Shown: positions 10,101 through 20,209, counted from the stretch's first letter. The stretch: DNA of 64,000 nt from Lepidonotus clava (GCA_936440205.1 OW387143.1:34794949-34858948), one strand, 5' to 3'. The notes: generated by a model not told the origin, from the sequence alone. Translations and numbers: made by a program.

Positions 10101-11960
10101 ATGCATGTCTACCATGGTAACTTGGCGCGAAACGATAAATCTGCCATGCACTTATCTTACTTTTCCTATACTACTCTCTCTTTTCAGATAGGCCTTTTCC
10201 GTCCGTTCTCCATGTAAACTAATATAATTATACTATACTAGGTTTGCTCTGAACGATAATAGGAGGCATTTCTTGAGTTATTTCTATTTTTACATAATAT
10301 ACTATATATAGTTTGTCTTTCTGTTTGCTGACCTTTAAGCAGAAATTAAATGTTTCCCGTTACCTGATTCCGCGGACGTAGTTGCCCGACGCCACTTCCT
10401 TGGTGTTGTAGTGGGTCTGGCCCGGTTTGAGTTCCCCGGACCAGTCAACTTGTTTGTAAGTCTGCTCCACGTTCAACACGCAATAGCCAGCGTTGTTCTG
10501 GATCCACTGGTTGGCCCGGTTAAATAGAGACCTATAGTGAAAGGAATAATTGTTAGAATTAATTTCATACTTGTTTGCTGTTTTTTTTTTTTTTTAAACT
10601 GAGGGTTGTTTTCCTCGATTCTGGGCGGATGGGAAAATGACCAATATAATTATAAAGCTGCAAATTACCAATCTTAAGAGCAACTTGTCAACCATATTGC
10701 TTTGGTTAATTTTGCATTATGCAATGGTCTTTATGGAATAAGCATGGAAGCAATTTTCAAAAATGTTTCATGGTATCCTTTAATGTTGTAAATTGGGATG
10801 GGCTTACTAGACACTTATGATTTCATATATAACCGGTGAAATCAAACTGAAATGAATAAATACCATAATCTAACTTACTTAAATCCTTCAAACGTGGGGT
10901 GGCACAGGGATTTGGGGTTTCCGTTTCCGGCTGATACCACACAGGGTGTGAAGTCGACGAAGAAAAGACGGCTTGGTGGGGGCGCACTCTCTGAGAAGGG
11001 GACAAGACACATGATTAATATCATGCTATTTAACCCATAATGGTTTCTGCGTGCATCTTCCTATTTCATTTCGTGGTAATGATTCATTTACAATTTCAAA
11101 GTGCCTTATAGAGACAGAATCATTTTTAAATACCTTTCCAAATTTGTTATGTATGTATCTGCTGTTATTCTTTTATGATTTTAAATTATCTATTTCAAAG
11201 GAACCAGCAATACTAGTACTACATAAGTTATTGACACAATGTAAACTTTGAAAACTAGCAAGTAAAGTTATCAATTTCTTTTGTATAAATAATGTCTTCA
11301 TAAAAACTTTATTCTGATGCACAGAAACTACTGATTTCCTTAACAATCAAACAAGGTTTTCTATCCGAGCTTTTCATTTTCAATAATTAATCCTTGAATT
11401 ATAATTTTATTTCACAAGTAAACAAACTGGTTTAAAGTTTCATATATAGGTTTAGATAGGCATAATAAATTTATAATATTGCTCTACTCACTGTCGCCCA
11501 TGACCTGGGTCTGGACCCCCTGCAGGTCGGCGGGCAGGTCGGGGGCCGTCATCTGGGCGTGGTCCACGTACGCCTCGGCAGAGGGGGCGTCTTCGGCAGG
11601 GGCAGAGGGGGCAGCGGCCGCTTCCTCGGCGGGCTTCTCAGCCTCAGCCGCCGCCACCTCCTCGGCCACAACCTTCTCGGCCTCAGCCTGCTCAGCTGCG
11701 GCTTTGTCGGCCTCAGCCTTCTCGGCCTCAGCCTTCTCGGCCTCAGCCTTCTCGGCCTCAGCCTTGTCGGCCTCAGCCTTGTCGGCCTCAGCTTTGTCGG
11801 CCTCAGCCTTGTCGGCCTCAGCCTTGTCGGCCTCAGCAGCAGGTGCCTCGGCAGGGGCGGCCTCAGTGGGGGCGGCCTCGGCCGGTGCTGGGGTCTCTTC
11901 CTCGGCGGCCTTGGTCTCCTCGGCGGGTTTGGTCTCTGCGGGCTTGTCGGCGTCAGACAT
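3991..11960 (-). CDS. Gene 1: four-module protein with acidic repeat N-terminus and CaaX C-terminus (596 aa, 11 coding exons)
   Basis: Coding exons in transcription order: 11960-11492, 10990-10879, 10531-10364, 9091-8925, 7893-7714, 6749-6625, 6398-6335, 5850-5765, 5295-5133, 4615-4492, 4123-3991. All introns are GT/AG, all phases agree, and the total is 1791 nt. I do not recognise the family. Residues 1-156 are Ala/Glu/Lys/Pro-rich with an AEADK/AEAEK repeat. From about 194 there are what look like four diverged modules: A-N-Q-W-I at 200-204, L-N-A-N-L at 295-299, S-N-Q-W-I at 397-401 and A-N-A-W-L at 504-508. Each is followed 35-60 residues later by a hydrophobic strand (RVWVV 250-254, VLRIIY 350-355, RVFYV 460-464, YFIEVVV 547-553). 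The chain ends C593-T-V-L596, a CaaX box with X=Leu. No signal peptide or membrane segment is visible, so a cytosolic, prenyl-anchored protein is inferred. The start ATG has A at -3 and follows a splice acceptor by 34 nt. Confidence is high for the structure, low for function. Confidence 0.88.
4124..4491 (-). other. Gene 1 intron 11
   Basis: 368 bp, AT-rich, ordinary GT/AG ends; no element seen. Confidence 0.7.
4492..4615 (-). CDS. Gene 1 exon 11 (module 4)
   Basis: Acceptor TTTTTTTTTAG, donor GTAAGT (4491-4486); phase 1 in, phase 2 out. It codes residues 512-552. A TAA in frame lies 1 nt past the donor, so reading through would give a short C-terminus of ...VVV. Splicing to the last exon is preferred because donor, acceptor and frame all fit. 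Confidence 0.82.
4616..5132 (-). other. Gene 1 intron 10
   Basis: 517 bp of AT-rich sequence with no element seen. Confidence 0.75.
5133..5295 (-). CDS. Gene 1 exon 10 (end of module 3, start of module 4)
   Basis: Acceptor TTATTTCAG, donor GTACTG (5132-5127); phase 0 in, phase 1 out. It codes residues 458-511: strand FVRVFYVKL, linker MPEEREPICLTDKAFIPYRK, then GLANAWLSLT (502-511), the fourth A-N-x-W motif. Confidence 0.88.
5296..5764 (-). other. Gene 1 intron 9
   Basis: 469 bp; a T-run near 5335-5347, otherwise nothing recognised. Confidence 0.75.
5765..5850 (-). CDS. Gene 1 exon 9
   Basis: An 86-nt exon: acceptor TGTTTTCAG, donor GTAAGT (5764-5759); phase 1 in, phase 0 out. It codes residues 429-457, including SMWFEGSTHFET (442-453). 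Confidence 0.86.
5851..6334 (-). other. Gene 1 intron 8
   Basis: 484 bp; nothing recognised. Confidence 0.75.
6335..6398 (-). CDS. Gene 1 exon 8
   Basis: A 64-nt exon: acceptor TTCCCTCAG, donor GTGAGT (6334-6329); phase 0 in, phase 1 out. It codes residues 408-428 (TLRVTNIQYADARVTDV...), corresponding to the NVEQTYKQVD stretch of module 1. Confidence 0.85.
6625..6749 (-). CDS. Gene 1 exon 7 (module 3 helix)
   Basis: Acceptor TTTTGACAG, donor GTGATT (6624-6619); phase 1 in, phase 0 out. It codes residues 366-407 with ALKEVRAASNQWITANDG (389-406), the closest match to module 1. Reading through the donor stays open for a while, but the junction to exon 8 fits the module better. Confidence 0.87.
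7163..7418. mobile_element. MITE in gene 1 intron 6
   Basis: Imperfect terminal inverted repeats, AAAGCCATATTCCACCATG on the left and GTGGAATATAGCCTTT on the right, bound 256 bp. The interior has palindromic blocks (GGTGCTTGTGGCACC and GATACCAACTTGTTGGTATC). No coding sequence; superfamily not assigned. Confidence 0.7.
7540..7703. mobile_element. Degenerate hAT-type MITE touching the exon 6 donor
   Basis: GGTGATGGATTTAGAGGGGG on the left and ATGAATCCGACTCTG on the right resemble diverged CAGTGGCGGATTTAG ends. The right edge stops about 5 nt from the GTAAGC donor of exon 6. Confidence 0.45.
7714..7893 (-). CDS. Gene 1 exon 6 (module 2)
   Basis: Acceptor CCCTGCAG, donor GTAAGC (7713-7708); phase 1 in and out. 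It codes residues 306-366: GRIVSMDTL (306-314), DWQVSRLL (321-328), GEDTYFPAPKGKVR (333-346) and VTVLRIIYA (348-356). Codons are GC-rich. A degenerate transposon lies within about 5 nt of the donor. Confidence 0.9.
7894..8924 (-). other. Gene 1 intron 5
   Basis: About 1 kb; mostly unassigned AT-rich sequence plus the 396-bp element at 8405-8800. Confidence 0.7.
8405..8800. mobile_element. GGGGCCGTCCATAAATGA-ended MITE
   Basis: Left end GGGGCCGTCCATAAATGA and right end TCATTTATGGATGGCCCCC are inverted copies. The interior has two G-runs (about 8650-8667 and 8693-8709) and no coding sequence. A short relative with the same ends lies at 30660-30747. Confidence 0.65.
8925..9091 (-). CDS. Gene 1 exon 5 (end of module 1, start of module 2)
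   Basis: Acceptor CCTTTCAG, donor GTAGGT (8924-8919); phase 2 in, phase 1 out. It codes residues 250-306: strand RVWVVP, a Pro/Asp linker, then TLNANLRDNPLPG, which I align with the ANQWI helix of module 1. Confidence 0.9.
9092..10363 (-). other. Gene 1 intron 4
   Basis: About 1.3 kb. It has several TAGGCCTA palindromes (9230-9400) and a C-run near 10045-10066. No transposon ends recognised. Confidence 0.7.
10364..10531 (-). CDS. Gene 1 exon 4 (module 1)
   Basis: Acceptor CACTATAG, donor GTAACG (10363-10358); phase 2 in and out. It codes residues 194-250 with the helix motif ANQWI (200-204), the NVEQT strand (214-218) and PGQTHYNT (230-237), the last matched by EGSTHFET in module 3. Confidence 0.9.
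10532..10878 (-). other. Gene 1 intron 3
   Basis: 347 bp, AT-rich, nothing recognised. Confidence 0.75.
10879..10990 (-). CDS. Gene 1 exon 3
   Basis: Acceptor CTTCTCAG, donor GTAAGT (10878-10873); phase 1 in, phase 2 out. It codes residues 157-194, including RLFFVDFTPCVV and PTFEGF, the lead-in to the first module. Confidence 0.88.
10991..11491 (-). other. Gene 1 intron 2
   Basis: 501 bp, AT-rich, nothing recognised. Confidence 0.75.
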
Positions 11961-11994
11961 TGTGATGGATGAGGTAGGCTAAATGGTAAACCTC
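11492..11994 (-). CDS. Gene 1 exon 2 (start codon; low-complexity N-terminus)
   Basis: The acceptor TTTGCAG precedes 11994; 34 nt of 5' UTR lead to ATG at 11960. It codes residues 1-156 plus one base and ends at donor GTGAGT (11491-11486), phase 1. Residues 1-40 are Pro/Ala/Glu-rich, about 42-86 are AEADK/AEAEK repeats, about 87-125 are Ala/Glu/Pro-rich, and 128-156 are of ordinary composition (ending QTQVMGD). It is GC-rich unlike its flanks. The opposite strand also has long open frames (11479-11982, 11559-11972), but these are shadows of the biased composition. Confidence 0.9.
11700..11836 (-). repeat. Coding 15-bp minisatellite (AEADK/AEAEK units)
   Basis: Eight near-identical 15-bp units lie at 11710-11829, with degenerate flanks. 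In protein order five or so AEADK units precede three AEAEK units and one more AEADK. The unit is a multiple of three, so copy-number changes keep frame. Like units sit in blocks, as expected from unequal exchange or slippage. The product would be a highly charged helix. Confidence 0.92.
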
Positions 11995-13151
11995 CTGCAA
12001 AGAGAAGTGGAAAATTAAAGTCGGGTAATTGGATTAATTGGTCCATGGTCGTTTTCTGCATAAAGGGCTTGTATATACAAAAATAACCATGGGCATTTCT
12101 TAATTACGAACCTTTTTATCACATGTTCCTGGCGCGTTTCCGGCCATACCATTTTGTAGTCAATATCATGTATTGAAAGAGCAATCGTTGTTCAACTTTA
12201 AGTTTCACCTATATGGCCAAACCCTTCAGATGCCTACCAAAATCCACATTGACGACATATGTTACTGTTAGTAACATTGGCTGTATGAATGTTCCGAAAT
12301 CTAGACCTTTTCTATGAAATGAAATTTAAAAAAAACACTTTATAAACATTAAAATTATGGCGGGACAATAGAATACAAATGCGTGTAAATTTGCGCACAA
12401 TGAAATGTAATCATATTATAATGAGGATTAACGAAAGGTTGGTAACTAAAGCACTTCAAGTCACAACATGCACGTTTATACTCACTACCAAATAATAAAC
12501 AACTGCACAAACTGTTTATAGTCCAACAGTCCTGCAGATAACAGTGTTGTGTATGAATTATATCTCAGTGCCAATCATCACTAGCTGTCGTTTTCAATTT
12601 CTATTTGATAACACTGTAGTACGTGTATAGCTATTATCGGCTGTACTGCATAACTATACTTGGGATAAGCCGACATTATCGGTGCACTGTTGCAGACCCT
12701 TAACTTAATTATTGTGTACGGTCAATGTTTGTCGTCTCTAGGCACTGGTCCCTTTTAATCCCTTTTACAAGTTCAGAAAATGGAGTGAGTGGACCTACCT
12801 TTAAGATATTGACTTTGGCTATTATCCATTTTGCCAGTACGGTGATATAACACTGCTTCTAAACATGAATGCCTGACAGCATCTTAGTACCAGCGTTGCC
12901 AATATTTTGACGCATAATATATCAGTCTATAATTGTTGGCGATAGTATTAATCTAAAGAAATAACGGTGGCACTAAAGTGTTTGATTTGACTTGAGTGTA
13001 GGAATTACCACTTCTCAAGGCTACACAAGGTATTGGCCTCAGATATTGTATTCAATAAGCCATTAAGAATACTAATACCTAAAGTTAATAGTAAAATAAG
13101 TTATGAGACAAACTCTAGGTACTTTCTCACAAAGTTTTGCCTTCTATACAC
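11995..13151 (-). other. Gene 1 first intron region
   Basis: No element recognised. A consensus donor (AAAG/GTAGGT) on the minus strand near 12799 could mark another untranslated exon. Confidence 0.45.
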
Positions 13152-13240
13152 AGACAGTGGAGGATTTACGGGGGGTGGGGGGGTGGCATGGGGCGTACGC
13201 CCCTTATTTTTGGCCAAATATTAACCCTTCTAATGTAATA
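13152..13240. mobile_element. Truncated hAT-type MITE copy
   Basis: GGAGGATTTACGGGGGG followed by CCCCTTATTTTTGGCCAAA matches the left half of the element at 20028-20209; the right half is missing. Confidence 0.5.
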
Positions 13241-13632
13241 TATCCATTAATTGATCAGGCAATGTCAGGCCTCTATATGTAAAAGGACAACGTTTAAAAC
13301 TCAGTGTAACTCACTTTCAGTACTTGTTTGCTCGGCTAACTCGTATGACACTGCCACCTTACATGCACCTTTTCCTACAATAGTTGCACTGGTTGCTACA
13401 AACCACTTTTTCGATGGAAAGTATCACAAATATACTCTGACACACGCGCATACACGTCGGGGCGTTGGTAGTGTCGCAATGTGACAAACTACAACGCCCT
13501 TTATGTAAACTTATTAAACTGTTATCACAGTTCGCAGTAGTCGTGATCAACTCTGCTGCCTCCCGGCTTCCACCCCTAGTTAACGGACCAACTGCTGCTA
13601 CCCGTTAAGCCGTGGGGTGTGAAAGCGCCTAC

Positions 13633-13767
13633 CGGTCAGGACACATGCGGTTTCTAAAGGCAGTGAGCTGTGACTGTGGAGACGGTCTGGGCCTATTGAC
13701 TAAAGGACTCAGGGGCCAGTCAGTGGGTTACGTGGATTCCAGGTCCAGTTATTCTGGCCCTTTTATA
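13633..13767 (-). promoter_or_regulatory. Candidate TATA promoter and untranslated first exon of gene 1
   Basis: On the minus strand TATAAAAG (13767-13760) is followed by GGCC. About 30 nt on would be a start site near 13735. A locally GC-richer stretch of about 100 nt then runs to a donor at 13633 (CCG then GTAGGC). The 34-nt 5' UTR of exon 2 starts at an acceptor, so an upstream untranslated exon must exist, and this fits one. No transcript evidence is available. Confidence 0.4.
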
Positions 13768-15344
13768 TTTCTACGGTGTTATCAAGATGTCCCTTTTCCA
13801 TGCAAGATATTGTTTTGATCGATGGTGTAATGTCACATGAAAGTATAGTGATCTGATGGAGAAGGTTTATGTTTATTTTTTACTTTTCCTATTAGATTTG
13901 TGCAGCAGTTATCAAATTGAATAACCTTTTCTTAATTGATATTATTTTTAAAGTCTTTTTTTTTCCAGTAATAGTCATCAAGGTTGTCCCTGGTTTTCTG
14001 ATATATCAAAATGAGGTATTGGTATTATCATAAGTACATGTCCGTTTCATCGAAATTTCGATGTGCAAGTGTGCTTTTGATATACGTGTAATAACATGAC
14101 CTTGGGATCGTAATCTTCCTCTAAATATTGAGGCTGTTTACATCTGAACTTATGTTATTAACGATGTGCCAGATTAAGGTTCACATTATTCATGCTAATA
14201 CATGATGTGTATGTTATGTTATTATTCATTATTTCTATATTTTCATCGATGTTCATGCTAGGGAATGATAAAAGAAAAACGTTATAGTCCATATTTGGAT
14301 ATCTACCATTGACAGAGTCTTCATTAGGATGGCCCATTATGTGTAGATAGGTCCTTTCTTATTGACATATCCGTACAACAACATCAATGAATATCCGTAC
14401 AATGACATCAATGATTATTCTATCCTTTTTTTTAACTAAGTTAATGCACTGTAACTGGAGAGGCATTCAAAAATGTGACTTAAATTGTAGTATTATTCTA
14501 TTCGTACTCCCAACCCCTTTTGCAAAATACTAAGTTATTTACATGTGTATTGCAAGAGCAAGCGGATCAGAAACGATAACGAATTGTCACGGAATACCAT
14601 TCAGCCACGGTGAGGCTAATGAAAACTAATGCATGTTTAATCATGATGAACATAGTTATTCCGGTTTATCATGATTAAACGTTTTTGGTCTTCCTGTTCT
14701 ATGAAAATCGATAAGTCCGCGCTGTAATAAAGTATCCTTTTGGCTGTATCAGCATAGGCCTATTCATAAAGTCCTCCCATGGTACACAAATACAAAACAA
14801 ACAGAGAAAAAGCATTTTGTTAAATCTATCCAAAACTCGCGGTTGGTGAGGACTCAATTTTCACGATACATGAAAGTAATCCTTGTTGTTTAAGCAGATA
14901 CACATTTTAGCAATCACACTCTATTGAAAGTCCTGCAAGTTGGGTTTGAGAAACTATGGAAAGCTGCAATATATATACTATATTTGTACAGTTTTCTCAA
15001 ATTTTATGTAATTCAACTTCAAATAAAGGAAAATCTTATCAAAATAGCTGGTCAGAGCCCCCTCGCTTTTGCATGGAACCCCTTTGATATACCTGAAACC
15101 CCCTGACATTTTAGGGCTGGGTACGCCCCTGCTGTGGGTGCTCGCCTACCCATTTCCACGTTCTCTTTTCAAATTAAAACAACAAATCTAAATATAAACT
15201 CCTTCTCAAAATGGAACATTTCGAATATCAGAAATAGGTGTCCAATAACTTCAAACGTTATTTCCAAATTTGCAGTGCTGAGTGTATATATAAGTCAAAG
15301 TATACAAACAGATCATAAAGTGTGATGGAAGTAGCCGGTAGTGG
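13768..15344. other. Upstream region of gene 1
   Basis: AT-rich. It holds a 23-bp tandem pair (ATCCGTACAACAACATCAAT, about 14370 and 14393) and the right part of a CAGGGGCGTACCC-ended element (about 14990-15131). No exon recognised. Confidence 0.5.
14990..15131. mobile_element. Right portion of a CAGGGGCGTACCC-ended element
   Basis: It ends GGGTACGCCCCTG. Its interior matches 38305-38474 closely, including TTATCAAAATAGCTGGTCAG against TTATCAAAATAACTGGTTAG and the GCATGGAACCCC block. The left end is not clear. Confidence 0.6.
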
Positions 15345-15521
15345 TCACCTACCTGGTGGTCAGTCGGTGCTCCTGGTCAATGTGACTGGTCAGCAGTGTG
15401 GCCGAGAAACGTGCAGGACTTGTTTGCCTCCAGCGGTGCCGTATCCATGTTTTTATTTTGGTCCCAGTCTGAGTTGTTGTGAACGACAAATGGCTAGAGT
15501 TATGTCACTCCCGGAATAAAT
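15345..15521 (-). promoter_or_regulatory. Second candidate promoter and first exon of gene 1
   Basis: On the minus strand CTATTTATTCC (about 15522-15512) is TATA-like. TCAGACT, initiator-like, follows about 40 nt on, then about 120 nt of GC-richer sequence to a strong donor CCACCAG/GTAGGT near 15348. A short upstream ORF (ATGGATACG...) lies inside. This could be an alternative to the 13.7-kb site. Confidence 0.3.
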
Positions 15522-18500
15522 AGGATATGCATTGCATACTCTGTGATGTTAATCTAAAGTTTCAATGGTAAACTTCCATGTGTTAAAATATGATGTTAGC
15601 AACTTGTTCAATAGTATGGGTCAGACTTTTAACGACATATTCAACTGTTCAAATGACAAAGATGTATTGCTGACTTGCATTCCTTGCTAGATATACGGTA
15701 CTTTCTCGGTACTTTCTACACTGATACCCCGGAACTCATTATAATGACGGATCAGTACACTTAATGATTTAAGTAGTGCACCAGAACGACCTTTAAAACT
15801 GATTATCTAAACCTATTTACAATGTCCTGGAAAGGAAAGGAACAGAATTTCGGTAACAGGTCAGTGAGTGTTTGCTGTCATAATGTCCAACTTATCAGAA
15901 AGAACTCTTGTTTTTTTCTACATTTCTCAAACCAATAATAATAATTATTATCCCACACAAACGGAAGGAAAACTGATTAAATATCCAATTTCAAAGATTT
16001 ATTTTTATTTAGTGTTTGATAAATTTATATTGAAGACATAAGAGACAATTGGATGGACAACAAAGAAATTGGCGCAAATCGGACATCATAACTATAGCCT
16101 TGTATATAAATATTGTAGCTATATACTGGTATACACGTACATGTATAGCCTTTTATGGAGGGATCCAGTTATCATATGAGCATACTCTTGGGCTATTACG
16201 TGGTTAATTTTATTTCATGTGCCAAGTACAACTTTAAGATTTGATATTACATACCATTCGAAATCCATACGTAGTCTGTATGATGAGCTCTCAGTAGAAA
16301 CCAGCACGACTTTTTTGTGTGTCAAACTGTGGAAAATAAAACGGATAGATTAAGATCATTTGTGAAACAATATAACACGGAAAATCTTTGAACAAAAATA
16401 CAATATTAATAATGTAATTTTACTACATACATAATATCATTTCATTAAATAGATAACAATTTCTTATGCCAAACAAAATGACACTATATATTACAACCAA
16501 ACACCAGATTAATGTGATGTCTGGAAGAAGAATCTCATCTGAAGATGGTCGATATAAAATATAATATGTTTGGGATGGATCGATGGTTTTGATATCTATA
16601 GTGAGTCTTTATTGTGATCAGCTGGTGATACAATTTCAATTTCCTTTCAAAAACAACTTTCTTGCGTGGGCGACTATTCAAAATTTATTTTTATCTTTCC
16701 AAGTGTTCTTTATAATGGATTTACCACATCCTAAGCCTGGACCTACTCTGTTGCTTTACTTGAGTCAACATGGCGGGGGAGCCATAAGCTTACATGCAAT
16801 GCTAATCCTCCACGAGCACTGGGCAGCAGCTTTTACAGACTCAGCGGGCGCATTAGTCTGATAAAAGAAAGAGGAAACTTGCAGCTAGTTACAAGGTTCA
16901 ATAAGTGTATCGATTGTGCAGTTTTTATGGTTGAAAAACTCTGCAGATGGCACCGTTTCCGATGGTCGCAGTAAATTTTACACTGATGTAGCATACCGGA
17001 AGTGGTCTGTACATATTATACATAACAGTGTACATCAAAACATTTATTTTAATAATATAATTATTGTACATAAAAAGCTAGCCAATTATCACAGCAATAT
17101 TCACTAAAATGAATATTATTTTGATATAAGTTGTTGCAATTCTCAGCTATGGTCTGGCTACATCATTCAGCTACTGGCCTAGATCATTGCAGCAGATATA
17201 GTGATCAATGAGCATACTAAGCTTTTTCAAGTTTTTGAGCTATGATGGAAACAAATATAATTAATTATTGGCATACATTATGAGAGGTAAATGTACTAGA
17301 GAACTTTCTTTTGAGTTTCAGATATTTTGAAGCATTTTCCACCATTTAACCCTTCCAGCACTTGAAGCCACAAAAGCGGGAAAATTTAAATAGTAAATTT
17401 CCACAGGAACCCCCTCTACAAACAGGTATTTTCCTGTCAGGAACTGAAATAATTTTCCAGAAATTCTGAATAGAACCAGAGATATGGTTCTTTGAATAGC
17501 ATAACATCAGTACAGTAGAAAATAACAGAATTTCAACTAAGCAAACTTGTAGCAATATAAGCACAAATTAATTTGACATTGTTAATTGAATTCATGCAAA
17601 TATATGCTTATTCTTTAAATATTATATAATGGTGAAATGCTCATAATTTTGGTTTCAATTATGATAATCACAAACTGTTTTTTGGTGGAAATAAGATCAG
17701 TTCTTAATCTTCTCTTTAAAGCATGTAATATAGATATTTCACCAATCCTTGAGCCATGGAAACTCATACATTCAATAATAATAATGATGCTGATAATACA
17801 GATATTGACCGACAAAGTCAAGATTGTTCCATTGGCATGATTCCAACCCATAGTATTATGATGCCCCCTGGTGTTTCAAAACACCACTATAAACGTTTGC
17901 TCCGCTAAAATAAGAGGTTCTGAACCTTCTGTTCCAATGAGGGTATAATACACCGTTGAAATTGAATGTTGTGATCAGTTTATTGTTAAACAAAATGGTA
18001 GATTTCAAGATAGCATTTCCACTGTGCCTATCTAATAGTGATATTTTGATAAGGTAAAGACGGCTGCCATCCACTAGTCAACTTAACACAACACTCAGGG
18101 ATTAGGGTCGGGTGGCAGTGCCGGTCAAAGTTTATACAAGAATCACAAAAATACTTTCCAGACAAGAATATTGATGTTATTATTGGGTTTGGTTGAATAT
18201 TTGTTGTCAATATTGGTCAGAAATCGGGGGCTGTGTCCCCAAGCCCCCCTTTTTCTTTCATTTTTTCTATTTCTAAATTGTCTTATTAATTGCCCCATAA
18301 ACAATGACCGACCTAAGACAAACAAGAGGGGGTTATCTTCTATCAACACGTTGACTACTGAGGTGCACCCGGTAAAGACACAACCTGAACAGAATATCCC
18401 AGAGACATACAGATAAGGTGAGGTCATTACCAATTCTAATTAGACTGTCAGTAATCAGTATGCAGCAATACTTTGTCTTACTGATGGATAGTTTTAACCT

Positions 18501-18650
18501 GATATTTACATAAAATGATTGTAATGTTCTTTGGATGGAATTTCTGATAATGTTTTTATCATGAAACATTTGGGGAGTAAAAACCAATTGCAACCAAAAA
18601 CTTACAGCCACGGACCGGTAACGATACACGACACTTTGGCTGGGTAGCTA
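15522..18650. other. Intergenic, mostly unassigned
   Basis: AT-rich with scattered short frames, none convincing (for example 16583-16861). A CTCF-like core lies on the minus strand at about 17862-17875. Confidence 0.5.
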
Positions 18651-18800
18651 CAGGGGCGGATCCAGGGGGGGGGGGGGGGCCGGACGGGCCTTGGCCCCCC
18701 CCCCCCTTGCCCTGTTAAATCATGTTTGATGGGGGGCCCACCCCCCCGTACATTCATGTTTTTGGGCCCCCCCCTCTACAAATTCCTGGGTCCGCCCCTG
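18651..18800. mobile_element. hAT-type MITE (CAGGGGCGGATCCAG ends)
   Basis: The terminal inverted repeats match at 14 of 15 positions; 150 bp overall, with a G-run and C-runs inside. No coding sequence. Flanking GCTAC on both sides may be remains of a target duplication. Confidence 0.8.
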
Positions 18801-19590
18801 CGCTACCTATTTCTATAATAAAATTGTTCTCTCACCTACTAGTCAACCCTCATCCAATTGTAATCCAAGAGGTGTCGATCCTTCATAGCAAATTGTAATT
18901 CATTCTATTTTCTCAGATAATTCCACGCAATATCTTTGGCAAAGTGTACATTAAATGTATACTTTTCTTTCATAATACTATACTGATTTACATGATCTAA
19001 CAATGTTAATCCTCGGTTATCCACAAGTGTTATACAATCACGCTGAGGAGCTGTGGGTCACTTTGCCAAGTGACAGGATATTGACCCTTAAAATCAAGAG
19101 AGTGGGTAAGGCCATTACCGTAATTCGACGTGCAAGATGCAGCCTAACAGCATAAAGTAAAATACAAATGCAATGTAAATGGTCCGAGAATTGTACGGAT
19201 GATCATGTAATACTGAACATAATCAATAATTTTCACTAGGATTGCAGAAATATTCATTATGATAAAAAAAAACTCCTTTATATACAGCAAACCAACACAA
19301 TAAGCTATACGGACCAAGCAAGTGTGGGGGTTTGGGGGAAATCCCATCCCATTTCCACATCGCGCAGTGAAGATAGCGGCAGAGAATGCTGAAGTCCTTT
19401 AACATTGGTGCCTATGGAGAAAAAATAATGCCCGGGAATTCTGATAAATGAATCAAGACATTTCACCTAAATTTCAGGCCCAGTATGGCATCGGTGGGGT
19501 CAATTCCAAATTATTTTTTTCTTGACAGTAAAATTGGACCGATATTCATAAAGTTATAGCAAAATAACCTGTTTTATCCCATACATATTG
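18801..19590. other. Intergenic, nothing recognised
   Basis: AT-rich spacer with no element edges or credible frames. Confidence 0.5.
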
Positions 19591-19736
19591 CTGTACACTT
19601 TTCCCGCGAATCTGCGCAGTCAAACCTCTTATAGACGCCCTGTTGCCAACGATTCCCAGTGAACGCCATATCCCAATCGATCGTTCAGGCCTATTCCGCT
19701 AGAAGGGCGTCACTCTATTGAAAAGGGTCTATAGTA
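19591..19736. repeat. 145-bp repeat, copy 1
   Basis: It shares TTTCCCGC, CCTGTTGCCAACGATTC-like, ATATCCCAATC, TTCAGGCCTATTC and GGGCG-CACTCT blocks with 19831-19973. It ends near CTATAG like the copy at 26451-26674. Confidence 0.7.
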
Positions 19737-19830
19737 AACAGCCCCAGCATTGCAGATCACGATTTCCCCGAAATGAAGGCGCGGGATGCACATTTTTGAG
19801 ACCCTCATATATCAGTACACTCAGATAGTA

Positions 19831-19973
19831 TACACCTTTCCCGCCAAAGTGCAGCGTGCACATGAACCATCCCATAGTAGGCCTGTTCCCAATGATTCTG
19901 AAAGCCGGATATCCCAATCAATTGTTCAGGCCTATTCTGCTGGTAGGGCGCCACTCTTTTGAAATAGGGCTAT
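19831..19973. repeat. 145-bp repeat, copy 2
   Basis: Same-orientation diverged copy of 19591-19736, 240 bp downstream. Confidence 0.7.
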
Positions 19974-20027
19974 TGATTATGATTAGATTTCTGTATCAAT
20001 GATCATACAGCCACCTTCAGGACAAAA

Positions 20028-20209
20028 CAGTCGCGGATTTAGGGGGGGGGGGGGGGGGGGGGGGGGTTGCGTGGGCGGTGCACGCCCCCCCCCCCTTTTT
20101 TTGGCCAAACTTTAGATTGTTTTAATGTAAAATTATTCTGCCAGAAGGGCAGAGTAAAATTTTCAGAATTGCACGCCCCCCCTTTTGAAAATTCCTGGAT
20201 CCGCCCCTG
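20028..20209. mobile_element. hAT-type MITE with 26-nt G-run
   Basis: Left CAGTCGCGGATTTAGG and right CCTGGATCCGCCCCTG are inverted ends; 182 bp. It contains TTTTTTTGGCCAAACTTTAG, shared with the fragment at 13152. The G-run spans about 20041-20066. Confidence 0.75.

Noticed and set aside
11479-11982. Long plus-strand open frames (Ala/Ser-rich and Gly/Leu-rich) opposite gene 1 exon 2
   Set aside because: They are shadows of the GC-rich repeat in the true minus-strand exon; no splice or start context supports them.
12795-12910. Possible untranslated exon of gene 1 ending at an AAAG/GTAGGT donor
   Set aside because: Good donor but no promoter signal; less supported than the 13.7- and 15.5-kb sites.
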